Source of the DNA: Pelagomonas calceolata
Lineage: Eukaryota > Sar > Pelagophyceae > Pelagomonadales > Pelagomonadaceae
DNA length: 64,000 nucleotides
Assembly: GCA_918797485.1 (NCBI GenBank)
Contig: CAKKNE010000003.1
Coordinates: forward strand, 4,402,001 to 4,466,000
Direction: 5' to 3'
Within the stretch, counting starts at the first letter, position 1. The number at the start of each line of letters is the position of its first letter. Below the pieces are notes generated by a model. The model was not told the origin of the DNA and ran no database searches. It saw only the letters and a program-made list of their open reading frames with translations. The position numbers and the translations under genes were made by a program. This document shows, piece after piece, positions 37,811 through 48,115 of the stretch.

Positions 37811-37844
37811 CGTAGGTACCGGTACCGTAGGTACCTACGGTACC
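37811..37844. repeat. GGTACC palindrome array upstream of rhomboid gene
   Basis: CGTAGGTACCGGTACCGTAG then GTACCTACGGTACC, about 150 bp upstream of the rhomboid ATG (minus strand). Same family as the arrays at 10057, 39191, 46421, 54951 and 63829. Confidence 0.6.
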
Positions 37845-38478
37845 CCCCAAGGAACCCTATAGGCGGAGACCATGCGAGGGGGGGTCGGTCCGGGATTTGC
37901 GATGCATGCCCCGCGCGCGCGGTAATTTAGGAGGAGTACCATTTTTCTTACTATTATACCCGTGGATTATCGACTTATATTCAAATATTTAAATAATTCG
38001 GGCAGCCTGAGGCACACACATATATATTCCATCCTACTAGTTGCGAGGACCCCTAGTACTACGCTACTAGTCCCCTCTTCCTCTCCTCTATAGTCCCACC
38101 TTGACGTAATGAAGGTTCACACCCCATTCATTCAAGTTCATAGTGCTAATATTACACGCCGGGGAGGCACTAGCGCCAAACTCACTCACAACGTTGCAGG
38201 GGCCCTGGGCCGGCACCCCTTATATTTCCTGCACTAGTCCTTATGTTCCTAGACTCTTCAAGTTAAGAACGCGTACATATGAGCACCACCTCTGTCCGTT
38301 TTCAGTACCACCGTGACGGGGTCTGCCAGTGTTCTCAGGAAACCAAAAAAATGAATGCGGTCACGTCCTAGCATGCTTGGCTGCATGCCCCTGGATACCA
38401 CAAATGCTTAGAAGTCAGCGGCAACGAAGCAGTAGTCGCCGGAGACGACCACACGTCACGCGCACACAGGGCAGGGAT
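37845..38478. other. AT-richer spacer
   Basis: Mixed low-GC sequence with CTAGTACTACGCTACTAGTC-like motifs at about 38050. No gene or named element is seen. Confidence 0.3.
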
Positions 38479-39153
38479 TCACAGGCACCCGTCCAGCAGG
38501 TCCTCGACGGCGTCCGCGTCGGCGACGTCCGCGGCGAACTCCGCGCGGACGAGCGCGCGCGCCCGGTACACCAGGAGCGCCGGGAGGCGCGCCTCGTCGA
38601 TCTCGAGGCCGAAGGCTGGGAAGCTTTTGATCGTGTCCCCGTCGAGGCGCACGATCGCCGGCGCGCACGCGCCCACGAACCGGCAGTCGCCCGGACGCCG
38701 CGCCTGGCGCGCCGCGAGCAGCGCGAGCGCGCGGTCGACGCGCCGAGACGCGTCGGTCCGGGAGAAGACGTGCACCAGCACAGGCGTCGCGACGTCCGCC
38801 TCCGCGACGGCCTCGAGCATGGCCCGCGCGTCGCCCGCCGTCGGGACCAAGGGTGCGTCGTGCTTCAGTGCCTCGATGCGGCGCTGTCGGAGTTTCTCGA
38901 CCTCGGCGTCGCGCAGGCGCCGTCGCTCCCCGAGCGCCGCGCCGCCGGCCATCGTCGCGCAGACCAACTTATGCGTTTCCTCCGAGACGTGCGCCGGCCT
39001 CTCTTGGCTGAACGCGGCGACGGCGTCGGCCTGGCGCGCGCCGCGCTGCAGCTCCAGCGCGAGGGGGTCGTCGAGCAATGCGTCGTCGCCGTCGTCCGGC
39101 TCCGGTCGGACGTTGTCCAGCGTCACGTCCGTGAGTCTTGGGAAGGCGGCCAT
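38479..39153 (-). CDS. Phosducin-like protein (thioredoxin fold)
   Basis: 224 residues from the ATG at 39153 (MAAFPRLTDVTLDNVRPEPD). A helical N-terminal part ends in AEVEKLRQRRIEALK, comparable to the LR..R..+M segment of phosducins. A thioredoxin-like domain follows: PVLVHVFSRTDASRRVDRAL, CRFVGACAPAIVRL, then LPALLVYRARALVRAEFAAD, the P-x-LLVY strand typical of PhLPs, and VEDLLDGCL at the end. No CxxC redox pair, as expected. PhLPs are co-chaperones of the CCT chaperonin and G-beta; a CCT subunit gene lies elsewhere in the window. Moderate confidence from pattern and length. Confidence 0.6.
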   Translation of the reverse strand: MAAFPRLTDVTLDNVRPEPDDGDDALLDDPLALELQRGARQADAVAAFSQERPAHVSEETHKLVCATMAGGAALGERRRLRDAEVEKLRQRRIEALKHDAPLVPTAGDARAMLEAVAEADVATPVLVHVFSRTDASRRVDRALALLAARQARRPGDCRFVGACAPAIVRLDGDTIKSFPAFGLEIDEARLPALLVYRARALVRAEFAADVADADAVEDLLDGCL

Positions 39154-39190
39154 GCGTAGCTTAAGCAAAACATGGATGCTTGTCGTGCTC

Positions 39191-39262
39191 AGGTACCAGC
39201 TGGTACCTACGGTATCAGCGGATAGGTACCTACGGTACAAGGTACCTACTGGTACGGTACCG
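39191..39262. repeat. GGTACC palindrome array upstream of phosducin-like gene
   Basis: The longest array here: GGTACCAGCTGGTACCTACG, then ATAGGTACCTACGGTAC and ACTGGTACGGTACCGC, starting 38 bp upstream of the phosducin-like ATG (minus strand). Confidence 0.65.
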
Positions 39263-39796
39263 CAGGCCGCGCCGACGGAGCTCTGCGTAGCGATGCCCGC
39301 ACCACTCGGAAATATCGTATTAAGTAAAAAATGCCGCGAAACCCGAGTGGTCTTCACCGGTGTGAGAATACGCGCCCGACGTTCGCAAGTCAGATATATA
39401 TACCGTGCTTATCACGGGGGGAAACAGACAAGGGGGAGGCGAATGATGGTGTTGATCCGCTGAAGAGGGAGGAGGACGTGGAGGTGGGAGTGACGAAATC
39501 CCGCGGCAATAAAGTATTTTACGCATTTTTTTGGGTAATTTCGGGGGAATGGGAAACAAGGGGGAGCGCGATGGATCTTCAGTATCCCAGGTCCGGGGGT
39601 GCTCTGTTTTGATGCGACTCATTGGCCGGTCGACGACCTGCCAAAGATTGGGGAGTGACGAAACCGACACCCCCTACTCTCTCGACCAAAACTTGAACGA
39701 CAACAATATTTCTAGACGATATTTAGAAACGGTTGAGTTGAGGAATCTCCTACACATGGTGAAGACCACCCTCCCACCGAACAACAGGGGCATTAC
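39263..39796. other. Low-GC spacer
   Basis: No gene recognised. Purine-rich plus strand (AGGGAGGAGGACGTGGAGGT at about 39464) and ATATATATA at 39393; the minus-strand frame at 39320-39670 has no domain and atypical composition. Confidence 0.3.
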
Positions 39797-40776
39797 TCAG
39801 AGCTCGTCCTTCGCGTCGCTCGCGCCGACGAACTCCGGCTGGGGCCGCCAGTCCGACGCGTTCGGTTCGTGGTGGCCCCAGAACTCGACGACCACCACGT
39901 CGCGCCGGCCGCGCGACACGTGGGACACGCCGTGCGGCTTCGCGCTGTCGACCAGCACGCCCCCGAACAGCGGCAGCTCCAGCTCGACGTGCCCCTCCAG
40001 GAGGAAGTGCCCCCCCTCGAAGTCCTCCCCCGGCCGCGACAGCAGCAGAATCAGCGTGTAGGTCGAATGCGCGTCGCGATGCAGGTCCATCCGCCCGCGC
40101 TGCGAGTAGACGATGCGCTCCGCCGAGCGGATGCGCAGCGACCTGCGCGGACGTCGACCCCGCGGTCGGGGCGGGGCGCCCGCGGAAGACCGAGCGCCGG
40201 CGGCGACCCGGGGTCGACGGCGAAGTGGCCCGCCGCCGCGAACGCCGCGATCGCGTAGAGCCGCTCCGTCAGCTCCGGCGCGACGCGCTGCAAGTACCAC
40301 CCCAGGGCCCAGACGAGCGAGGCGCCGGAGTGGTCGTGGAATGGCCGCTCCGCCGGCTTGCGGTCGGGGCCCCAGCGCGCCACGCAGTCCGCGAGCGCCG
40401 TCAGCGCGGCGACGTCGTCGGCCGACAGGGCCGCGGGGACCTCGACCGCGCCCGCCGCGACGACGCGCCGCGCCAGGGCCGGCCGCCGGTTCACCGGTCG
40501 GTGCGAGAAGGGCGCCCAGCACTTCCTGATCTTCGCCAGGGCCGCGTCGAGGCACGCGTCGGTCACGCACGGCCGCTTCGGGTTCCGGTCGTGATTCCGA
40601 CTGTGGTACCACTCGTGGCGCGTCTCGGCGAACGCGTTGGCGGGCGCCTTTCGCTTGGGCTCGCGCCGCGCGGCCGCCCACGCGGCCGCGATCTCGTCGC
40701 GCGACAGGGGCATCTGGCCGGCCGCGTAGGCCGCCGCGACGACGACGCGCCACGGCGTCACGCGGGAGACGTGCAT
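39797..40776 (-). CDS. 2-oxoglutarate/Fe(II) dioxygenase, prolyl-hydroxylase-like
   Basis: Exons 40208-40776 and 39797-40142; the 65-bp GT-AG intron is phase 2; 304 residues. The join gives AVDPG-SLRIRSAERIVYSQ. MHVSRVTPWRVVVAAAYAAG is signal-like. The catalytic core shows RMDLHRDAHSTYTLILLL with the HxD pair, EDFEGGHFLL, then KPHGVSHVSRGRRDVVVVEF carrying the distal His and the Arg that binds 2-oxoglutarate. Ends KDEL-like (DAKDEL), so ER residence is likely: a lumenal prolyl 4-hydroxylase-type enzyme. The upstream open frame lacks an ATG. Donor and acceptor sides share GTCGC(C/T)GC, a possible old duplication at the insertion point. Confidence 0.8.
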
Positions 40777-41011
40777 GGCTTGGGACGAGGCGCAGGAAAG
40801 CTCGCTGGACGCAGCGCGCAGCAGGGGCACAGTAATCGTATTCCGCTGGGCTGAGGCACGCCTTTTTACCTGATTTTGGCCCGGGGGGCTGCCCCGCGTA
40901 CAGCCGCAGACGCGTGATTGCTCCGACGCACGCCGTAGACGCCGGGCGGCGGGCGGCCGAGGGCACACGCTTGCTAGTGTCTTACGAGTTAGATGTCTTA
41001 TAATAAAACGC

Positions 41012-41052
41012 CCCGGGCCTCCTGAGCTCGCGGGTTTCTACGTCGACTGCGT
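41012..41052. repeat. Dispersed 41-bp repeat, copy 1
   Basis: CCCCGGGCCTCCTGAGCTCG followed by CGGGTTTCTACGTCGACTGC; matches 42444-42485 with a few differences. On the minus strand both copies read AVDVETREL, suggesting duplicated gene-end fragments. Confidence 0.6.
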
Positions 41053-41414
41053 TTGCCCCGCCGAGTCTGCGTCCCCCTGGGTGCTGTTCAGACCCGACTT
41101 CGTATGATTCCCGGTGTGCCGCGCTTTTATATGGCGTCTCCTGCGCGCGATGCCTGGCGCGTTTTCGTAGCGGGGCCGGCTCCCAGGCCTCGCCGCTGGA
41201 GGGGATAGGGAAGCATGCGGCCATGGCATGGGGAGTTATCAGCAGTCCTTCCCCCGCGGTGCCCAGTTATAGTAAATTATATGAGGGATGCTATCATGCC
41301 AGGAGTATGGGCCCGGACTAGCCTTATCACAACAAGCGCCCCGCCGGGAATTTCCGTAAAATGCACGTTCGTCGTCTCGCCCCGAGGAAACGCGAGGAAG
41401 CGAGCAGGCCAGGC

Positions 41415-41928
41415 TCAGCACGCGTACCCGTGGCCCCGTGACGGGCTCGTCCCGCGCGTCCGGAGCTCGATGGAGCGCGTACGCGCCGGCGAAGGCGACC
41501 CGGACCGGGCCGGGGGGACGCCGGCGACCCCGCGGAGCCGCGCTCCTGTTCCGAAGACCGCTAGGACCAACGCGAGGAGCCCGCATCTGACGTACGCGCC
41601 CGTGCGAAAGACGCGCTCGTCGTCGCCGGCGTCGTCGCCTTTTTTCGCCGCCGCGCGCGCCGCCGCGGGCCCGAGGGCCGCCGGGGCGCGGGGCTCGACG
41701 CCGCGGTCCCGAAGTCCGACACGATCGTCGACTGCGAGTCCTGCGCGGCCATGGCGAAGAAGAACTTGACGTCCGCGACCTCGAGGAGGGTGCTCGGCCC
41801 CGGCGGCCTGCGCGGCACAAAACGTCGGACGTCCGGCGGCGAGCGACCCGCGCGGAAGCGCCCGCCGCCCGCTCGGAGCGCGCGCGCGAGACCTTAGAAG
41901 CCGCGACGTGACGCATGTTTTTTGACGC
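41415..41928 (-). CDS. Possible small membrane protein, exon structure unresolved
   Basis: Coding-like blocks in two minus frames: TLLEVADVKFFFAMAAQDSQ (about 41740-41800) and DDERVFRTGAYVRCGLLALV (about 41565-41620), the latter with one TM helix, ending in a stop near 41415. An ATG at 41916 with a GT after MRHVAASK and a CGCAG acceptor near 41812 could form the first intron; the second join is not clear. No family recognised. GC-rich composition can imitate coding here, so this is weak. Confidence 0.25.
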
Positions 41929-42443
41929 GGGCGGCGGGCGGCCCGCGATCTTCGCGACACGCCAGCATGCGCGTTCGCTCCTCGCTTATTCTTTAAGTTA
42001 ACTAGCTCACACTCCGGAGAGTGGCGCGTGCGGTCGAATCCGGCGCCGCGCGACGACGAGTTAGCTCGCGCGCATGGGCATATAAGTACTTAAGAAAGTT
42101 GAAGGGTCTGCAGCTGCACCCCCGCCTGCAAAACCCGTGCCGGGATAAGGGTCCCTAGTGTCAGGGACACTAGTCTCGCAGGCGGGTGCTAGCACCCGTG
42201 CCTCATGGCGAAAACCCGTTTAAAGAAACGTCCGATCGTATCGGGTCCGAACTTTACTCTGCAGTGCGCTTCTTCCTGGCGCCGGCTGCATCGCCCCGCC
42301 AAACTTTTAGCGTGTCGCGCGTCGTGAGCTTCTAAAGTGGACGAACGCGCGACGAGGAGACGCCGCGGCTGTTTGGGCTTACCTGTCGAGCACATTGGGC
42401 TGCGGAGTAAAATAAGGCTAAAGATAAATCACTGGCGATTGAG

Positions 42444-42485
42444 CCCCGAGCCTCCAGAGCTCGCGGGTTTCTACGTCGACAGCGT
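42444..42485. repeat. Dispersed 41-bp repeat, copy 2
   Basis: CCCCGAGCCTCCAGAGCTCG followed by CGGGTTTCTACGTCGACAGC; same orientation as 41012-41052. Confidence 0.6.
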
Positions 42486-42599
42486 AGGATCCGGATCCGA
42501 GGCTGCCCGAACGACGTGGAAGAGGGGTGATACCTTCAGCGAAATAAAAAGGGCGCTGTTAACGGTGGTATCCGACCGGTGGCAGCCCGGCCGCAGCCG

Positions 42600-42910
42600 A
42601 GATCTCGGAATCGGAATCGGACTTCATTTCGAACTCGAACTCCACGTCGGCCTCGTTGTTCTCCTTGTCCTCGTCCCCGTAATCCTCGGGGGAGAATTAA
42701 TTGTCCGAGTCGGCCTCATCAGTAGCCACTCGCAGACCTCCGGGCTCCGCGAGCGTATAGTTTTTTACCTTCTCGTAGAAAACCATGATGTCGGCCCGGA
42801 ACTCGTCTACGATGATTGGGCAGCCCGCGTAATTTCGCCCTGTTTGGTAGTGCGGCCCTACGATGATATCGAGTGGAAACGGGTGCGATGCGGGCGGGCT
42901 CGGAGTCGGT
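42600..42910 (-). pseudogene. Decayed coding fragment of unknown family
   Basis: The minus frame reads PFPLDIIVGPHYQTGRNYAG, CPIIVDEFRADIMVFYEKVK, NYTLAEPGGLRVATDEADSD, then a TAA, after which the same frame continues acidic (EDYGDEDKENNEADVEFEFE). This looks like the C-terminal end of a protein with an acidic tail interrupted by a stop, or a real stop followed by 3' sequence. Family not recognised. The remainder of 40777-43275 is spacer with lower GC and no recognised gene, apart from the possible frame at 41415 and the repeats listed. Confidence 0.35.
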
Positions 42911-43275
42911 TGCAGTTGTCTGGTCGCTCCAGTTGCAGCTCTAGTAGCTAGGTCCCTCGGTTATCGCAGTGACACGAAAGAAAGAGAAGTGGCACGATAT
43001 GCCAATAGGAGTAACTCACGTAAGAGCGAGCCGGTAACTATCGTAGTATCGACTTTACAGCGTAAACAGCGCCGTAAAAGCGAGCCAGGGAGCGACCGGG
43101 CAGCTGCCGAGAACTGCACGCACAAGCCCCAAAACAGCGGGCAGCGAAAAAACAGCAGCCGCGCGGGCCGAGGCTGCCCCGGCACCAGAAGAACGACCTC
43201 TACCTCGGGATACACAACCCTTGTCAAAGGCCGCTGGAAATCGGGTGCCGCAGAGATCGCGGAGCGCAGCCCACC

Positions 43276-45227
43276 ATGCCGTCCCTCGCCGAGCTCCTGG
43301 ACGTACGGGCCAAAGGTCTGGAGCAGGAAAGGAACACCCCCAAGCCGGTGCCGCTGCGCGAGCACCGCGACTACGCCAAGTACTTCAAATGGCTCGAGGA
43401 GGGCAAGTTCACGCTGGGCGAATTGAGCACGCAGCTCCTGCACGCCGGCCTCGACAACCGGGCGCTGGAGATGGACCCGAGCAAGCCATACGGCTGGAAG
43501 CCGTCGGACGACGAGGAGAAGAGGCCGGCTTGGGCGCCGCCGCCCGTCACGGAGCGGAGCAAGCCAGGCTTGAAGGCCGTCTTCGAGATGTTCGACGGGG
43601 GCACCGCGCGGCCTCCGCGTCCTCGAAGCGGCTTCGACGCGCGCGACGCGCGGGGCTCCACACGGGACGCGCTCATCTGTCGCCGTCCGCGCAGGGCTCC
43701 ATGGACGTCAAGAAACTAGGCGGGTGTCTGCACAAGCTAGGCGTCAAGTACGATCGGCCGCTCTTCGAGCTGGCGACCAAGGCCTTCGACGAGGACCAGA
43801 GCGGCCTCATCGAGTTCGATGAATTCGTGGAGATGTTCGCCACGCTGCGGGCCTCGGACGAGCTCGCGCTGGGCGACTTCGGCGCGCCGTCCGCGGAGCT
43901 CACGGCCCAGGAACTGAGCGACGTGAAGGCGTCCTTCGACGCGATCGACGCGGACGGCTCGGGCGCCATCGACGAGGGCGAGGTCAAGACGCTCTTCGAG
44001 AAGGTCGGCCTGGACGCGACGGACAAGGAGATCCGGGGCCTGGTCTCGTTCCTGGACGCGGACGGGAGCGGCGAGGTCGAGCTCGGCGAATTCAACGAAC
44101 TGATGATGTGCGCGAAGGCGCGACGGAAGGCGCCCGACGCGCCGCTGGACGCCGTCGGGGCGCTGAAGTCCATGTTCGAGGAACAGCGCAAGGCGGCCAA
44201 GGTCGTGCGCGTCGCCGTCGGCGCGGCGCTCGCCGCGCTGCACCGCGACGCCGTGCCCGTCGACGGCGTCGGGGCGCTGGCCGCCTCGACGGCGCGCTGC
44301 CTCGTGGGGCACTGCGGCGAGACCAAGGCCGTCCTGCAGATCCTCGGCGACGCCTCCTCGCAAGCGCAGCGCGCCGCCGACGCGCTGGCGAAGACCGAAC
44401 TCATGCTGAGCTGCGAGTCCGGCGACGTGGAGCAGTGCAAGCGGGCCCTGGCCAAGGGCGCGGACCCCGACAGCCGGGCGAGAGACTGCGACGGGAACTT
44501 CGGGCCCACGGGCGCGCCCGCGGCGCCGGAGGACGACGACCTCGACCCGGACGTCGCCGCGGAGCTGAAGAAGGCGAACGGCCGGACCTGCCTGCTGGTG
44601 GCGCTGGAGAACGGCCACCCCGGCGTCGCGTTCGAACTACTGAAAGCAGGCGCCTCGCCGTCGCTGGCGGACGACGCCGACGGGATGACGCCCCTCATGA
44701 TGGCGCCGAAGAGCCTGGCGGTGGTCAAAAACTCGAAGCTCGTGGATCTGTTGTTTGCGGGGACCGACGTCGGCGTCGAGACGCCCGACGGCAGGAACGC
44801 GTGCAGCTTCGCGGCGGCCTTTGGGAGGGACGGCTACCTGCGGCGCCTCGTCGCCGGCGACTGCAGCCCGGAGGCCACGCGGCCCGGCGTCGCGTCGCCG
44901 CTGATTCTGGCGGCGATGAAGGACCACGGCAAGTGCGTGGAGTACCTCTGCAACACGGCCAAGGTCGACCTGGACTGCAAGGACCACGAGGGCAAGACGG
45001 CCGTCATGCACGCGCAGGCCGGCGACCTCAAGAACATCCGCGAGATCATCGACAAGGCCCGCGTGCGCGCGGCGCAGGAGGAGAAGGACCGCGCGGAGGG
45101 CCGCGGCTCGGCGGGCGACGCGCCGGGCCGGTCGTCGCGGCGGCGGTCGCTGAAGGGCTCGCTCGAAAGATCCAAGAGCCGCCGGAGCCGCCGCTCGTCG
45201 GGGTCCATCGACGAGGCCGCCGCCTAA
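43276..45227 (+). CDS. EF-hand calcium-binding protein with ankyrin repeats
   Basis: Exon 1 begins MPSLAELLDVRAKGLEQERN at 43276 and stays open to about 43600 (LKAVFEMFDG); exon 2 starts at 43695 (GSMDVKKLGGCLHKLG) in another frame and ends at 45227. Canonical EF loops: FDEDQSGLIEFDEF, IDADGSGAIDEGEV, LDADGSGEVELGEF; the first hand spans the exon join, which I could not place exactly (acceptor CGCGCAG at 43694, no matching GT donor). From about 44400 ankyrin-type units follow (NGRTCLLVALENGHPGVAFE, DGMTPLMMAPKSL, GVASPLILAAMKDHGKCVEY, EGKTAVMHAQAGDLKNIREI), then a basic Ser/Arg tail. Likely a calcium-responsive scaffold; partners unknown. Its stop overlaps the convergent gene by 4 bp. Confidence 0.8.
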
Positions 45228-46346
45228 GACAGAGACATTAGTTTACGCGGGTCCGATAGCTGCGAGAGGTGCGCGCCCAGGTTGAACGCGCACGTGGCGA
45301 ACCGCTTCCCGGCGGCGCCGCAGGCGAGCTTGTCCGCGCAGGCGCGCCAGCGGTACGCCGCCCGGTCCAAAAGGCCCCGGCTGACGAAGTACGGGACGTC
45401 CACGTCGAAGGCGAGCGCGTGGAAGTGCACGCGGCCCCGCCGCGGCTGGTAGCGGTAGGGAAAGCCCGTCGCGTCCGAGTCGACGCGCCGCCGCTGCCGG
45501 ACCTGCGCGCGACCGAGCCCTCCCGCGCGCCGATACGCGTTCGCGAGGCGGCGTTTCCGACGCCGCGGCGCTCACGGGGCAGCACGGCTTGAACGAGAAC
45601 GACGCGTACCGGCCGTCGTTCCGGTACCGCCGGCAGGGCGCCGGCCGCAGTCGCGAGCCGTTCACCTCGAAGGAGAAGTAGGGCTTGCGCGGGGGGACGT
45701 CGACGGCGCACGGGGCCGCGTCGGAGGCGCAGCACGCGAACGGGTCCGCGGACCGGTCGCGGCGGCAGACCGCGCCGGGGCCCGGCGCGCCGAGGAACCA
45801 CGTCAGTGCCGCGTCCCGCGCGGCGAGGAACCGCGCCGCGGCCGCGGCGTCGACCGCGCCGAACGCCAGCCAGTCGAAGCGGCCGCCCCACGTCTCGTTC
45901 GCGAAGAGCGCCGCGAGCAGGGGGCGGTGGGCGCCCTCGGCGTGCCGGGCGCCCGCGTTGACCGTCGCGTCGTCGTCCGGGAAGCCCATCGCGCCGGCGG
46001 AGAGATCCAGCGCGCGGGCCGCGAGGACGTGCCGGACCCTCCTCAGTTGCGGCTGCGGCCGCGGCGTGTCCACGATCACCACGAGCGGTCGGTGCTCGCG
46101 CCGCTCCTCGAAGCGCTCCCCGAAAAGTCGCGGCCAGCTCGCCACGAGCTGCTCGGGCGTCGCCGGCAGCCGCAACCGCTTGCCGTAGCGCGCCTGCAGC
46201 CGGTCGTGGAACTTGGCCGCCTCGGCCTCGATCAAGGCCACGTCCCGGAAGAGGCCGCCCTCGCTCCGGAGGAAGTCGAGGCGCGCGTGGAAGGCGTCGT
46301 CGCCACCCGCGAGGGCAAGGCCGAGGGCTGCCGCCAGGCGCCGCAT
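45224..46346 (-). CDS. Secreted protein of unknown function, possibly GT31-like
   Basis: Exons 45576-46346 and 45224-45502, phase 0, joined over a 73-bp intron with a strong GTGAGC donor and CGCAG acceptor; 349 residues. The N-terminus MRRLAAALGLALAGGDDAF is signal-like. RPLVVIVDTPRPQPQ, then GFPDDDATVN and FDWLAFGAVDAAAAARFLAA, faintly recall fringe/beta-3-galactosyltransferases, but the DDD motif is not in its usual place. The second exon is Cys-containing (CADKLACGAAGKRFATCAFN). The stop codon overlaps the plus-strand EF-hand/ankyrin gene stop (bases 45224-45227). Family unassigned. Confidence 0.6.
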
Positions 46347-46420
46347 CCGCGAGGGCAGCGCTCAGGGCGGGCGCACGCGAGGGGACGAGGCCATCGCTCC
46401 GGGGCAGCTTACAACGATAC

Positions 46421-46460
46421 AGGTACGGTACCGTACCGTAGGTAGGTACCTACGGTACCT
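46421..46460. repeat. GGTACC palindrome array upstream of secreted-protein gene
   Basis: AGGTACGGTACCGTACCGTA then GGTAGGTACCTACGGTACCT, 75 bp upstream of the ATG at 46346 (minus strand). The rest of 46347-46892 is low-GC spacer with no recognised gene. Confidence 0.65.
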
Positions 46461-46892
46461 GCTAATGATTGCAACGTTACAGCGATTGTGCTATGATCCT
46501 GCAGTTACCTTTATCTAGAGCTCATCTCAGGTTCTAGTAGGTATCAGAGTCTAGTGGCCTGTATCCTAGGATACTTCCTTCTCCCTCTTAATCTCCTTTA
46601 TTCCAACTCTGTCTTATCGGGGTTGATACCAGAAATAATGCTGGAGTCAAAATCGCATACAGGGGCTGTATATGGAGGCGAATGCTGGGAACAGATAAAA
46701 ATTATCTTAGTCGCGACTCAACCCCTCAGGCTCGACCGGGGGAACTTGCGGACTGCGTCGTCGCTCAGACACGGCGGTCACCGGGACGACGACGCCCGTC
46801 GTCCGCATTTCGTCCGCGGCGTCCCGCGCGAGAAGTCGCGCGAGGCTCAGGCTCACTCACTACGGTGCGAGTTAGCGGTGCGAGTGTTACCC

Positions 46893-47985
46893 TCACAACT
46901 CGGCGAGCGACGACAGCGTTTCGAGCCGCCGGTAGAAGTGGGCGCGCCTCCGCTTCTTCGGCGCGGGCCCGCGTGCCTTCTTCTTCGAGGCCGTGGCCCA
47001 CTCCGTGATCTTCATCGTGTTCGCCACGGCGCTGTCCTCTTGCTCCTGTGCGGACCGACACCATCGCGCCGGCGCCGGCGCCGCGCCACGCTGAAGTGCA
47101 TCGTGGCCGCGCCGGCCCGCCGACCTCGTCGAACTCGACCTCGGCGACGAACGCGAAGTGCGCGCGCGTGTCGTCGTCGACGGCGTCGACGTCCTTGAGG
47201 CGCTGCTTCGCCGGCTGCCACGAGAAGCGGGCCAGCGCCGGAAACCCGAAGACGGCGTGCGCGTTGCGCCTGAGCCACGCGACGCACGCCGGGTCCGAGG
47301 GGTACCCCGAGCCGAAGTCCCGGTCGTCCAGGCCGCGCTCCTCGAACACCCACCGCCTCAACGACTCGTCCCGGATCACCTTGGCGCAGATCGAGGCCGC
47401 GCCGGTGCACTTGTAGAGCGCGTCGGCCTTCTTGGCCACGGTAAAGCTGATGCGTCCCTCGAAGTGGCGCGTCAAGCGGTCCCGATACACGTCCGGGTCG
47501 CCCACCGTGTCCACGTAGGCCTCCACGACGTCCACGTTTCGATCGAGCGCGCGCTGGATGAGGCGGCAGGTGGCGTCGAAGGAGATCGCGTTGAGCGAGA
47601 CGGGCGCCTTCTTCCTCAGCATTTCGCGCGATAAGCGCGCGGCGCTCACGACCTCGACGGCCCAGCCCAACCGGTCGTCGTCCAGGACCCGCTCGAACAG
47701 CTTCGCGCGCTGGTCCTCCGTGAGCTGCTTGGAGTCGTTGATCTCCTCCTGGTCCCGCTCGACGTCCGCGTCCTCCTCGACGGCCCAGTAGCAGCAGCCG
47801 AAGGTCATGGCGCCGAGCACGGGGCCGCGGCCCGCCTCGTCGATGCCCAGCTTGCAGGCCGCCCCGGCCCGCGCCTTGGGCGGGAGCTGCGGGGCCTCGA
47901 TCAGGCCGTCGACGGGGATCGCGACGGCCTCGACCTTGCGCGGGTCGGCCGGCGGCGCGGGGGGCGGCGCAGTTGAGCTGTCCAT
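46893..47985 (-). CDS. RNASEH2A: Ribonuclease H2 catalytic subunit A
   Basis: Exons 47125-47985 and 46893-47045 around a 79-bp GT-AG intron (phase 0); 337 residues. KLGIDEAGRGPVLGAMTFGC is motif I with catalytic Asp/Glu; NDSKQLTEDQR, VVEAYVDTVGDP and FTVAKKADALYKCTGAASIC (second Asp region) follow, then GSGYPSDPACVAWL and RFSWQPAKQRL. The spliced C-terminus KITEWATASKKKARGPAPKK is basic. RNase H2 removes ribonucleotides from DNA and degrades RNA:DNA hybrids in the nucleus, with subunits B and C. The frame upstream of the ATG has no earlier ATG. Without the intron the frame continues into Arg-rich nonsense. Confidence 0.95.
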
Positions 47986-48115
47986 ACTCGAGCCGTCCCT
48001 ACGGCTTTTACGCCTCACGTCTAAACTTTCAAAACTAAGCTGAGAAGTTTACATACTAGGTAAACTTTTTATATTATTGACTTCCAAACTAGCTCTATTG
48101 TGCCGCATGCTTTAC

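Noticed and set aside
41239-41916. 225-codon minus frame rich in Arg/Ser
   Set aside because: Composition typical of out-of-frame GC-rich sequence; the coding-like blocks lie in other frames.
42005-42060. Possible tRNA T-arm (GGTCGAATCC)
   Set aside because: Stem bases do not pair and no acceptor or D-arm is present.
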